Positions 53,379-62,108 of a DNA stretch of 64,000 bases are shown here, one piece after another. The stretch comes from Janthinobacterium sp. PAMC25594. GTDB lineage: Bacteria; Pseudomonadota; Gammaproteobacteria; Burkholderiales; Burkholderiaceae_D. The notes under the pieces are model-generated. The model made no database searches. It was not told where the DNA came from and saw only the letters and a list, made by a program, of their open reading frames with translations. The stretch is taken from NCBI RefSeq assembly GCF_019443505.1, contig NZ_CP080377.1, positions 1,550,001 through 1,614,000 of the forward strand, in the 5' to 3' direction. Numbering within the stretch: position 1 is the stretch's first letter; each line of letters begins with the position of its first letter. Both the position numbers and the translations under genes were made by a program.

Positions 53379-56045
53379 TTACGGCGCGCGCAAGCCGATA
53401 TACAGGTTGACCACGCCCGGCTCTTCCGATGGCGTGACTGCGCCGCCAAAATTTTTCACCAGCCGCTGCATGCCCTTGTTGCGCGCCATCGCCTCGCCCA
53501 CCAGCGCTTCCGTGCCGCGGCTGCGGAAGTAGTCGACCAGCTTTTCAAACAGGATATGGCCCAGGCCCTTGGCTTTCAGGGCCGAGCGCACGGCGATGGC
53601 GAAATCGGCGTGAATATTGTCCGGGTCGGCCACGGCGCGCACCACGCCCAGGGTTTCCGGCTTGCCGTCCGGGCCTGTGTGCGTGGCGATGAAGGCCATG
53701 GCGCGGTCGTAATCGATCTGCGTCAGGCGCGCCAGCTGCGACACGGGCAGCTCGCGCATCGAGGTAAAGAAGCGCAGGCGCACGTCGTCCGGGTCCAGCG
53801 CGTGGAACAGGTCCATATGCTGCGGCGCGTCTTCGGGGCGGATGGGGCGCAGCAAAATGGATTGCCCCATCCACGTCACGCGCTCTTCCAGCTCTTGCGG
53901 ATACGGGCGGATGGCCAGGCGGTCGCTCTTCTGGCCCGGTTGCAAACGGATGCGCGCGTCGAGGGCGATCACGCCGTCGGCGTCGGCCACCAGCGGGTTG
54001 ATGTCGAGCTCGGCCAGCTCGCCGATATCGGCCACCAGTTCGGCCACCTGGATCAGGGTGTAGCAGATGGCGTCGATGTCGGCCGGCGGCTGGTTGCGGT
54101 AGCCGGCCAGCAGTTTCGACACGCGCGTGCGCGCCAGCATGTCGCGCGCCAGCACCATGTTCAGCGGCGGCAGGCCGATCGAGTGGTCGGCCGTCACTTC
54201 GACGGCGATGCCGCCCTGCCCCACCAGGATGACGGGGCCGAAGGCGGCGTCCGTGGTGACGCCGACGATCAATTCATGCGATTGCGGCCGGCGCGCCATC
54301 TGCTGCACCGTAAAGCCGTCGATCAGCGCGTCGGGGCGCATGCGGCGCACGCGCTTGAGCATGGCGGCGGCGGCCGCGCGCAGGATGTCGGGCGTGTCGA
54401 GGTCGAGCGCCACGCCGCCCACGTCGGATTTGTGGCCGATGTCGGGCGAATGGATTTTCAGCGCCACCGGATAGCCGATGTCCGCCGCCACGGCCAGCGC
54501 CTCTTCCACGTCGGCCGCCATGCGCGTCATCGCCACCGGGATGCCGTAGGCGGCCAGGATTTCCTTCGAGCGGCACTCTCCCAGCACCGTCTGGCCGGCC
54601 GCCAGCGCGGCGGCGACGATTTCGCGCACGCGCGCGCGGCGCGGCGTGGCCGACATGGGCAGCTGCGCCGGCACCTGCATCAGGGTTTCCTGGTTGCGCC
54701 GGTACTGCACGATCTGCATGAAGCCATGCACGGCCTTTTCCGGCGTATCGTAGGTGGGAATCCCGGCGCGGTTGAAGACCTGGCGCGCGGGCGCCACGGT
54801 GGTGCCGCCAAGCAGACACGACAGCACCGTGCGCGAGGTGGCCTTGATCAGCGGCGTGACGGCTTCGGCGATGTCGATCGACGAGACCATGGCCGTGGGC
54901 GCGTGCAGCAGCAGCAAGGCGTCCGCCTGGGGCTCGTCGAGCAGCGGCTTGATGGCGTCGACATAGCGCTGCACGGGCGCGTCGCCGGGCAAGCCGACGG
55001 GGTTGTCGTGCGACCAGCCCCGTGGCAGCGCCTTTTCCAGCGCGATCACGGTATCGGGCGACAGCTCGGCCAGCTTGCCGCCGCTGCCCACCAGCGCATC
55101 GGTGGCCATCACGCCCAGGCCGCCGCCGTTGCACAAAATCGCCAGGCGCTCGCCGCGCTGCGAACGGATATGCGTGAGCGTTTCCACCGCGTCGAACAGT
55201 TCTTCGGCCGAATACACGCGCAGCATGCCGGCGCGGCGGATGGCCGCGTCGTACACGGCGTCGGAACCGGCCAGCGCGCCCGTGTGCCAGGCCGCCACGG
55301 CGGCGCCTTCCGCCTCGCGTCCCGCCTTCAGGACGATGACGGGCTTGCTGCGCGCGGCCGCGCGGGCCGCCGACATGAATTTGCGCGCCGCCTGGATGTC
55401 TTCCATGTACAGCAGGATGGCGGCCGTGTCGATGTCGCCGGCCAGATAATCGAGCAGGTCGCCGAAATCGATGTCGTAGCTGCCGCCGAGCGAAATGAAC
55501 TTGGAAAAGCCCACGCCGTGCGCGTTGGCCCAATCGAGCACGCCCGACACCAGCGCACCCGATTGCGACACGAAGGCGATCTTGCCGCTGGTCGCGCCAA
55601 GGTGGGCGAAGCTGGCGTTCAAGCCCAGTTTCGGCACCAGCAACCCCATGCTGTTGGGGCCGAGGATGCGCAGCAGATGCGGCTTGGCCGCCTTCAACAT
55701 GGCCAGGCGCAGCGACTGCTCGCGCACGGGGTCGAGGCCCGACGTCATGACGATGGCCGCGCGCGTGCCCAGCGCGCCCAGGTCGCGGATCAGCGCCGTG
55801 ATGGTGGCGGGCGGCGTGCAGATGATGGCCAGGTCCGGCGCCTTGGGCAACTGGGACAGCTTGCGGTAGCATTTCAGGCCCATCAGCTCGTCGTACTTGG
55901 GATTGACGGGCCAAATGTCTCCTTGATAGCCTCCCCCCAGCAGGTTGGCGAGGGCGATGGCGCCCAGCTTGTGGTCGCGCGCCGTGGCGCCGATCAGGGC
56001 CACCGAGGCCGGCTTGAACAACTTGTCGAGATTACGGATACTCAT
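53379..56045 (-). CDS. ADP-forming acyl-CoA synthetase-GNAT acetyltransferase fusion (PatZ/Pka-like)
   Basis: 888 residues, the same length and architecture as the E. coli lysine acetyltransferase PatZ. CoA-binding domain (about 1-130; VALIGATARDHKLGAIALANLLGGGY), succinyl-CoA ligase-like domain (about 150-290; GSYDIDFGDLLDYLA), ATP-grasp domain (about 480-700; GYPVALKIHSPDIGHKSDVGGV) and a C-terminal GNAT domain (about 725-888). It probably acetylates and regulates enzymes such as acetyl-CoA synthetase. No target gene lies nearby. Single-gene unit. Confidence 0.88.
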   Translation of the reverse strand: MSIRNLDKLFKPASVALIGATARDHKLGAIALANLLGGGYQGDIWPVNPKYDELMGLKCYRKLSQLPKAPDLAIICTPPATITALIRDLGALGTRAAIVMTSGLDPVREQSLRLAMLKAAKPHLLRILGPNSMGLLVPKLGLNASFAHLGATSGKIAFVSQSGALVSGVLDWANAHGVGFSKFISLGGSYDIDFGDLLDYLAGDIDTAAILLYMEDIQAARKFMSAARAAARSKPVIVLKAGREAEGAAVAAWHTGALAGSDAVYDAAIRRAGMLRVYSAEELFDAVETLTHIRSQRGERLAILCNGGGLGVMATDALVGSGGKLAELSPDTVIALEKALPRGWSHDNPVGLPGDAPVQRYVDAIKPLLDEPQADALLLLHAPTAMVSSIDIAEAVTPLIKATSRTVLSCLLGGTTVAPARQVFNRAGIPTYDTPEKAVHGFMQIVQYRRNQETLMQVPAQLPMSATPRRARVREIVAAALAAGQTVLGECRSKEILAAYGIPVAMTRMAADVEEALAVAADIGYPVALKIHSPDIGHKSDVGGVALDLDTPDILRAAAAAMLKRVRRMRPDALIDGFTVQQMARRPQSHELIVGVTTDAAFGPVILVGQGGIAVEVTADHSIGLPPLNMVLARDMLARTRVSKLLAGYRNQPPADIDAICYTLIQVAELVADIGELAELDINPLVADADGVIALDARIRLQPGQKSDRLAIRPYPQELEERVTWMGQSILLRPIRPEDAPQHMDLFHALDPDDVRLRFFTSMRELPVSQLARLTQIDYDRAMAFIATHTGPDGKPETLGVVRAVADPDNIHADFAIAVRSALKAKGLGHILFEKLVDYFRSRGTEALVGEAMARNKGMQRLVKNFGGAVTPSEEPGVVNLYIGLRAP

Positions 56046-56147
56046 GTTCTGGCCTCATGGATTGCCGGAATGGCTGCGCCAGTGTATAGGATGCGCTGCC
56101 AAAAAAACTTGACCTTGTGGCGCGTTTCGCAAAAAAACCGCGCGCGC

Positions 56148-57140
56148 CTACCAGCGCGAGCGGTGGCTTTCCGTCACGCCCGCCAGCTGCGCCACGATGC
56201 GCTTGGGAGATTGCGCGCTGGTGCGCACCCAGCCGCTGAAAGTGCCGATGGGCTGGATGTAGCGGCTGGCGGCGAGCCACAGGTTTTTATCTTCGCGCCG
56301 CGCCCCCTCGGGCTTGAAATGCAGGTCCAGCAGATCGTCGTCCGTCCACACGTGCCAAGGCGCCAGCGGGTTGTCGGGATTGAAGTCGAAATGCGCGCGG
56401 CCCAGCGCATACAGCTGGCCATCGAGCCACAGCGCGTTTTCATGCGCGCCAAAATAACCGGCCTGCAGATTGAAACCCAGGTCCAGGCTGTGCGCCGAGG
56501 CCCAGCGCCATTCCGTCTCGCGCGCCAGCAAGCCGTTCGAATAGTCGAAACTGGCCACGCCGTCATCGAGGCTGTAGCCCATGGCGCCGCAGCGCACGCT
56601 GCCCCACAAGGGCAGGCCGCCCGACTTTTGCGTCGCATGCACGCTGCCGCCCTCGGCCACCGGCCCGATGGCCAGCAGGGTCGGCGCCACGGGCGGGCCG
56701 AATTCCGCATCGATGCCGAAATGGCCGCAATCGAGCCGCAAACGGTAGCGCTGCTGCGGCTGCGCCTCGATGGCGATCAGGTGCGAGAGGAAGCGGAAAC
56801 GGCTGCTGGCACCCGCATGCGGCGCCAGCGTGGCGCACAGGCCGGGGATGCCATCCTGCGAAAAGCTGGCCACGATCTTGCCCTTGTGACGGTCGAAGGC
56901 ATACGCGAACGCCGTGCTGGTCCAGCCCAGGTCGACGATGGCCACGCCGCAGAACAGGGCGGGCGTGGACAAGGCCACGTAATGCCAGCGCTTGTGGTGG
57001 AACAAACGCCAGAGGGCGCCGCGCGCGTGCGGCGACGCCAGCGCGGCCCAGTCGAAGGTGTTCAATTGCCCCGTGTAGCGGCCAAAGCATGGAACTCCAT
57101 CAGCGTCGAGCAGGTGGGCAGGAGCCGGCGGCAGCATCAT
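56148..57140 (-). CDS. DUF2804 family protein
   Basis: 330 residues. Segments such as YVALSTPALFCGVAIVDLGWTSTAFAYAFD, PLWGSVRCGAMGYSLDDGVASFDYSNGLLARETEWRWAS and AHFDFNPDNPLAPWHVWTDD fit DUF2804, whose role is unknown. No signal peptide. Its start overlaps the stop of the YcaQ-like glycosylase gene by 4 bp, so the two are co-translated; the association could hint at a role in DNA maintenance, but this is inference. Confidence 0.8.
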   Translation of the reverse strand: MMLPPAPAHLLDADGVPCFGRYTGQLNTFDWAALASPHARGALWRLFHHKRWHYVALSTPALFCGVAIVDLGWTSTAFAYAFDRHKGKIVASFSQDGIPGLCATLAPHAGASSRFRFLSHLIAIEAQPQQRYRLRLDCGHFGIDAEFGPPVAPTLLAIGPVAEGGSVHATQKSGGLPLWGSVRCGAMGYSLDDGVASFDYSNGLLARETEWRWASAHSLDLGFNLQAGYFGAHENALWLDGQLYALGRAHFDFNPDNPLAPWHVWTDDDLLDLHFKPEGARREDKNLWLAASRYIQPIGTFSGWVRTSAQSPKRIVAQLAGVTESHRSRW

Positions 57141-58420
57141 GCGGCCCGCCTTGCGGCAGCGCCGCCGTCGTGCAGGGCGGCGGCCAGCTGCGCGCCAAAT
57201 AGCGCCGGCTGCGCCTGCGCAATGTCAATCTCCGGGCACGCATGCCAGAGCGCCAGCCGCTGCACGGCGCCGGCCACGTCCTGCACCAGGCGGGGACTGA
57301 GGCGCACGCCGTCTTCCAGCGCCAGCGACTTGATCTCGAAACGCCCCTGTGCGCGGTGCGCCTTGGCATCCAGCCGCCCCACCAGCGCGCCGCGGCGCAA
57401 GATCGGCAGGGTGAAGTAACCATACCGGCGTTTTTCAGCCGGCGTGTAGCATTCGAGCCGGTAGTCGAAATCGAACAATTCCAGCGCGCGGCGCCGGTCC
57501 CACACGACGGGGTCGAACGGCGATAGAATCGTCGTCAGGGTGGGCGCCAGCTTGCCGGCCGCCGCGTTGCGCGCCAGTTCCGCATGATCCGCATGCACGT
57601 AGACGGCATCATCCCAGCCGGCCACCGCGCAGCGCAGCAGCGCGCCTTCGTCCACCAGCGCCTGCAGATCCTGCGCCAGGCTGGCGCGCGCTTGCTTCGT
57701 GCGGAAGTAGTCGCTGATCCAGCTGGCGCGCGCCAGGCCCAGCGCCTTCACGCTGGCCAGCAGCAGGTGGCGCCGCACCTGCTCTTCGGGCGGCAGCAAG
57801 CCATCGTGCCAGCCGGGCAGCACGCGCTCGGCCAGGTCGTAATAGCGCTGGAACTGATGGCGCTTGGCGATCATCAGCACGCCCGACGTAAACAGTACCT
57901 CCAGCGAGCGTTTTTCCGGCTTCCAGCTCCACCAGCCGCCCACCTTGCCGTCCGTGCGTTCGAAGTCCGCCGAGCGCGCGGCGCCGTTGGCGCGGATGTG
58001 CTCGAGCACCGAAGCGACGGCGTCGCCCTGCTCGGCCATCCATTTGACCGAATACTTCCAGCCCATGGCGGCCGGGTCCAGCATGCGGTGGCGGTACAAG
58101 CCGTAATCCTCGATGGGCACGAAGCAGGCTTCATGCGCCCAGTATTCGAACAGCGCGCCCTCGGCCAGCAATTGCTCCAGCCACGGCTGCGGATAATCGC
58201 CCAGCCGGCTCCACAGCACCAGATACGGGCTGCGCGCCACCACGTGGATGGTGTCGATCTGCAGCACGCCCATCTGCCGCACGGCGGCCAGCACGTCGGC
58301 CTTCACGGCCTTCTTGCGGCGCGCTTGCAGCAAGCCTTGCGCGGCCAGGTGCAAGGCGCGCGCGGCGGCCAGCGATAAAGGGGGGAGGTCGGAAGGAATG
58401 GGCTGGTGTGGGCTAGGCAT
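57137..58420 (-). CDS. YcaQ-like DNA cross-link repair glycosylase (winged-helix family)
   Basis: 427 residues from the ATG at 58420; ATG/GTG options 18-36 bases upstream are possible. Three winged-helix modules. The family's catalytic Q-x-D is seen in MGVLQIDTIHVVARSPYLVLWSRLGDY (about 55-80), and YWAHEACFVPIEDYGLYR and FDPVVWDRRRALELFDFDYRLECYTPAEKRRYGYFTLP are conserved. Members excise interstrand cross-linked or bulky alkylated bases. The DUF2804 gene follows with a 4-bp overlap. Confidence 0.87.
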   Translation of the reverse strand: MPSPHQPIPSDLPPLSLAAARALHLAAQGLLQARRKKAVKADVLAAVRQMGVLQIDTIHVVARSPYLVLWSRLGDYPQPWLEQLLAEGALFEYWAHEACFVPIEDYGLYRHRMLDPAAMGWKYSVKWMAEQGDAVASVLEHIRANGAARSADFERTDGKVGGWWSWKPEKRSLEVLFTSGVLMIAKRHQFQRYYDLAERVLPGWHDGLLPPEEQVRRHLLLASVKALGLARASWISDYFRTKQARASLAQDLQALVDEGALLRCAVAGWDDAVYVHADHAELARNAAAGKLAPTLTTILSPFDPVVWDRRRALELFDFDYRLECYTPAEKRRYGYFTLPILRRGALVGRLDAKAHRAQGRFEIKSLALEDGVRLSPRLVQDVAGAVQRLALWHACPEIDIAQAQPALFGAQLAAALHDGGAAARRAA

Positions 58421-58624
58421 AACAGAAAGATACCGCATTCCGCGTGACACTTGCACGTTTTATCGCTATCGGCTTGCCCGGCAACGGCACGCAGCCCGGA
58501 CGCACGACGCCGCAGCGGACGACAAGCAAGCGCGACGCATTCCCGCCAGCTTGTTAAGAATCTCTTAAGAACTTCTGCGCATGATCCGAAACGAAATATT
58601 TTTTGGGAAGCCAGGTTCGTAATT

Positions 58625-58643
58625 GTTAATGATTCTTATTACT
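58625..58643 (+). promoter_or_regulatory. Probable Fur box upstream of the TonB receptor
   Basis: GTTAATGATTCTTATTACT matches the 19-bp Fur consensus at 13 positions, 63-81 bp before the receptor ATG. It sits in an AT-rich stretch where the promoter is expected, although no clean -35/-10 pair is seen. Confidence 0.6.
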
Positions 58644-58705
58644 TTCATGATTCCCATTCCCCAAATAAACCAGACCAATAACTAATCCACCTTCCAGGAG
58701 TTTGC

Positions 58706-60859
58706 ATGTCCAACCGCACCCGCCGCGCGCACCTGCCGCGTCCCACCACCCTGGCCCTGGCCATGGCCGCCCTGTCCTGCCTGCCGGCCTATGCCCAGAC
58801 GGGCACGCCTGCCAGCATGCCCGAAGTGGTGGTCTCCGCCTCCGGTTTCGAGCAGGATATCAGGCAGGCGCCGGCTTCCATTACCGTGCTGACGCGTGAA
58901 GAGCTGTCGAAGGAGCGCTTCGGCAACCTGACGCAGGCGCTGGAAAGCGTGGAAGGCATCGACGTGGGCGCGGCGGGCGACAAGACGGGCGGCATGAACA
59001 TCAGCATCCGCGGCATGCCCAGCGACTACACCCTGGTGCTGATCGACGGACGGCGCCAGAACGCGGCCGGCAACGTCACGCCGAACGGCTTCGGCGGCAC
59101 GCAGACGAGCTTCATGCCGCCGCTGGCCGCCATCGAGCGCATCGAGATCATCCGCGGCCCCATGTCGACCCTGTACGGCTCGGACGCCATGGGCGGCGTG
59201 ATCAACATCATCACGCGCAAGGTGGGCAAGCAGTGGATGGGTTCCGTCTCGGCTGACTACACTGTGCAGGAAGAATCGGATTTCGGCGACGTGAAAAACG
59301 GCCGCTTCTACCTGAGCGGCCCCATCGCCACCGACCTGCTGGGCCTGTCCCTGCGCGGCAGCAAGCAGCGCCGCGATGCGGCCGACATCCGCGTCCCCAA
59401 CGCGGCCGGCGCGGAAGTGCCCGCCAGCATGGGCGCCAACCCCGTGCGCGCGGACATCGCCAACTTTGGCGCGCGCCTGGCCTTTACGCCAAACCGCTAC
59501 CACACCGTCATCCTCGACGCCGACGCGGGCCGCCAGACCTACGACAATTCGAACGGCCAGCTGGGCACCAAGACCGTGCAGGGCGGCTACGGTCCCGAGC
59601 AAAAATACAACCGCGACCAGTGGACCCTGTCGCACACGGGCCGCTTCGGCTTCGGCACGCTCGACAGCAGCTACATGGTGAACAAGACGGAAACCCTGGG
59701 CCGCACGATTCCGCCAGGCACGCCGGGCGCCGTGGCCGGCAGCGCGCGCACCTTGGAAGTGGAAAGCCAGGTGTTTGACACCAAATTGGTCATGCCTTTG
59801 GGCAAACACATGGCGACCGTCGGCGCGCAATGGTGGAAAGCGGAAATGACGGATGGCGTGGCGCCAAAGAAATTCGAATTCACGCAAAAAGCCCTGTTCG
59901 TGGAAGACGAATGGCAGCTGCTGGAGCATCTCGCCCTGACCTTCGGCGCCCGTTATGACGATCACAGCATCTTTGGCGGCCAGACCAGCCCCCGCGCGTA
60001 TGCCGTGTGGAACGCGACGCCAAGCTGGACCGTCAAGGGCGGCGTCAGCAAAGGCTACAAGACGCCGCGCGTGGAACAGCTGTCGCCAGGCATCAACGGT
60101 TTCGGCGGCCAGGGCACGATCCCGCTCGTCGGCAGCCCGGACCTGAAGCCGGAAACGAGCACGACGACGGAAATCGGCGCCTACTTCGACAACCTGGCCG
60201 GCTGGACCGCCAGCGGCTCCCTGTTCAACAATGCATTCAAGGACAAGATCACGACAGGCACGGGCCTCGTCAACTGCGACTACCGCCCGTCGCCGAACCG
60301 TCCCGGTTGCGTCAGCTTCGGCAACTGGCCCAACGTCGATGCGTTTGGCCAGTCGGTCAACGTGGATGAGGCCGTCACGCGCGGCGTCGAGCTGAACACG
60401 CGCTTCCCGCTGGGCAAAACCTTGTCGGCCAGCGCCAACTACACCTACACGGAAAGCGAACAGAAGAGCGGCAGCAACGCCGGCAAACCGCTGAGCGACA
60501 CGCCCAGGCACGCCGCCAACGCGCGCCTCTCGTGGGATATCTCGCGCGCATGGAACGGCTGGCTGCGCGCCGAGTACCGCAGCGAGCGCTTCCGCGATCC
60601 GGGCACATCGGCTTCCACGCGCGCCGCCAAGGCCGCGCTGGGCGACTACAAGGGCTACACCATGCTGCACCTGGGCACCAGCTATCAGCTGAACCAGCGC
60701 GTGACCCTGAACGCGGCCGTGTACAACCTGCTCAACAAGGACTTCATCGACTACCAGCCGTACCGTGGTTCATCGGCGCCGACATTGACTTACGCCAACC
60801 GCTACGTCAACAGCCTGGACGGCCGCCGTCTGTGGCTGTCGGCGACTGTCGATTTCTGA
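58706..60859 (+). CDS. TonB-dependent outer-membrane receptor (FepA/CirA-like)
   Basis: 717 residues. Signal peptide (about 1-29, ending AYAQ), TonB-box-like PEVVVSASG at about 36-44, plug domain (about 45-165; GMNISIRGMPSDYTLVLIDGRRQ, RIEIIRGPMSTLYGSDAMGGVINIITRK) and a 22-strand barrel ending LSATVDF with the required terminal Phe. The plug is closest to siderophore and colicin receptors. A Fur box upstream supports iron control. The ligand is not determinable. It faces a convergent truncated regulator. Confidence 0.9.
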   Translation: MSNRTRRAHLPRPTTLALAMAALSCLPAYAQTGTPASMPEVVVSASGFEQDIRQAPASITVLTREELSKERFGNLTQALESVEGIDVGAAGDKTGGMNISIRGMPSDYTLVLIDGRRQNAAGNVTPNGFGGTQTSFMPPLAAIERIEIIRGPMSTLYGSDAMGGVINIITRKVGKQWMGSVSADYTVQEESDFGDVKNGRFYLSGPIATDLLGLSLRGSKQRRDAADIRVPNAAGAEVPASMGANPVRADIANFGARLAFTPNRYHTVILDADAGRQTYDNSNGQLGTKTVQGGYGPEQKYNRDQWTLSHTGRFGFGTLDSSYMVNKTETLGRTIPPGTPGAVAGSARTLEVESQVFDTKLVMPLGKHMATVGAQWWKAEMTDGVAPKKFEFTQKALFVEDEWQLLEHLALTFGARYDDHSIFGGQTSPRAYAVWNATPSWTVKGGVSKGYKTPRVEQLSPGINGFGGQGTIPLVGSPDLKPETSTTTEIGAYFDNLAGWTASGSLFNNAFKDKITTGTGLVNCDYRPSPNRPGCVSFGNWPNVDAFGQSVNVDEAVTRGVELNTRFPLGKTLSASANYTYTESEQKSGSNAGKPLSDTPRHAANARLSWDISRAWNGWLRAEYRSERFRDPGTSASTRAAKAALGDYKGYTMLHLGTSYQLNQRVTLNAAVYNLLNKDFIDYQPYRGSSAPTLTYANRYVNSLDGRRLWLSATVDF

Positions 60860-60866
60860 TCCAGCG

Positions 60867-60884
60867 GGCGGCCTCTCGGCCGCC
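60867..60884. terminator. Hairpin between convergent receptor and regulator genes
   Basis: Perfect 7-bp stem GGCGGCC/GGCCGCC with a TCTC loop in the 29-bp gap between the two stops. Weak T tract; could end both transcripts. Confidence 0.45.
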
Positions 60885-60888
60885 TTCG

Positions 60889-61434
60889 TCAGGCCGCTTT
60901 GGGCTTGTCGATGCAATAACCGATCGCATGCACCGTGCGTATCAAGTCCCGCCCCAGCTTCTTGCGCAGGTGGTGGATATGCACTTGCACGGCATTGCTT
61001 TCCACCTCGTCCCCCCAGCTGTACAGGTTTTTCTCCAGCTGCTCCCGGCTCAGCACCCGGCCGCCGTGTTCCAGCAGCAATTGCAGGATGCGGAACTCCT
61101 TGACCGTCAAGGTCACGGGCACGCCCCCTTGCCTCACCTGCCGGTCGGCGATATCGAGCACCAGGCCGGCGATGCGCTCGCCCACCGTGTCGCGCGCCGT
61201 GACGACCAGCACGGCGCCGCTGTAGCCATTGTCGCGCAGCACGCCCAGCGCCTGCATGCCGTCCTGCCCCGGCAAGCCCAGGTCGAGCAGGATGCAGCCA
61301 TAGTCGTGCAGGCGCACGGCCGTGTGCGCGTGTTCAGCGCTGGTGACCCAGTCGACGGCATGGCCGCCCTGTTCCAGGCCGATCTGCGTGGCGCGGCCCA
61401 GTTGCGGGTCGTCTTCGGTCAGCAGGATGCGCAT
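60889..61434 (-). CDS. OmpR-family response regulator with internal deletion
   Basis: 181 residues against about 220 for the QseB/PmrA-like family. The receiver starts normally (EDD at 7-9, D51 in LLDLGLP, T79 in VVTAR) but after L91 (ERIAGL) it jumps to VLDIADRQV in the linker. The D-x-GADDYxxKPF segment with the switch Lys, the alpha4-beta5-alpha5 dimer face and part of the linker are missing; the frame is kept. The winged helix (about 105-181; LTVKEFRILQLLLEHGG, VESNAVQVHIHHLRKKLG) is complete. No partner kinase is adjacent. Likely uncoupled from phosphorylation. Confidence 0.85.
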   Translation of the reverse strand: MRILLTEDDPQLGRATQIGLEQGGHAVDWVTSAEHAHTAVRLHDYGCILLDLGLPGQDGMQALGVLRDNGYSGAVLVVTARDTVGERIAGLVLDIADRQVRQGGVPVTLTVKEFRILQLLLEHGGRVLSREQLEKNLYSWGDEVESNAVQVHIHHLRKKLGRDLIRTVHAIGYCIDKPKAA

Positions 61435-61454
61435 GGGGAAGCGGCGCGGCCCGC

Positions 61455-61826
61455 TCAGTCCTTCTTCTTGATCAGGCCGGCCAGCGCGGCGAACGGATTA
61501 TGCGTGGCGGGCGCCACCTCGGCCGACAGCAGGCCGGCGCCACGGTCCGCTTCCAGGTAGCGCGAGTGCTCATTGTCGTGGCAATACAGGCACAGCAGTT
61601 CCCAGTTGCTGCCGTCCGGCGGATTGTGGTCGTGGTTATGGTCGCGGTGGTGCACCGTCAGTTGCTGCACGTTGGCACGCGTGAATTCGCGCGTGCAGCG
61701 GCCGCATACCCATGGATACATCTTCAGCGAGCGCTCGCGGTAGCCGCTCTCGCGCTGGTCGGCGGCGCGGCGCGCTTCGGCCACGATCTTGTCCAGTCTT
61801 GCCGCGTCGGGCTTTTTACTCTGCAT
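61455..61826 (-). CDS. yajD: YajD-like HNH domain protein
   Basis: 123 residues. HNH-type zinc fold: CGRC (41-44), the HHRDHNHDHNPPDGSNWELLCLYCHDNEHSR segment with the paired Cys and His ligands. Close to E. coli YajD in size and motif order. A nuclease role is inferred from the fold and is not proven for this family. Lies 20 bp before the truncated regulator on the same strand. Confidence 0.87.
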   Translation of the reverse strand: MQSKKPDAARLDKIVAEARRAADQRESGYRERSLKMYPWVCGRCTREFTRANVQQLTVHHRDHNHDHNPPDGSNWELLCLYCHDNEHSRYLEADRGAGLLSAEVAPATHNPFAALAGLIKKKD

Positions 61827-62108
61827 GACAACTTTCGATATGGGAGGTAGAAGCGCCCATTTTAATGAGGATGGGGACGCAATTGTACTTTTTCTGCCAC
61901 GCCGCCAGCCCGTGTCGTCGCCGGCGTGCTTTTTTTAGCGTGCGCGGCACCACAGATACTTGATTTAACGCAGAATAAGCCCAGCGACAGACCGCGAACA
62001 GACGATGGGAGCGGCGGCAACAGCGTGACGCGCAAGGCAGCCGATTTCGGCTATCATGCGCGCCACGCCGCCCCTCCCTTTTACCATGACTCTAGCCTGC
62101 AAGCGCCC

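Noticed and set aside
53205..57419. A 1404-codon open frame on the plus strand
   Set aside because: It is antisense to the PatZ-like and DUF2804 genes, has His/Arg/Gln-rich noise composition and no domain; long false frames are expected opposite high-GC codon use.
60889..61434. Frameshift or sequencing error explaining the short regulator
   Set aside because: The frame is continuous on both sides of the gap and no shifted frame supplies the missing GADDY-KPF segment nearby, so a real in-frame deletion fits better.
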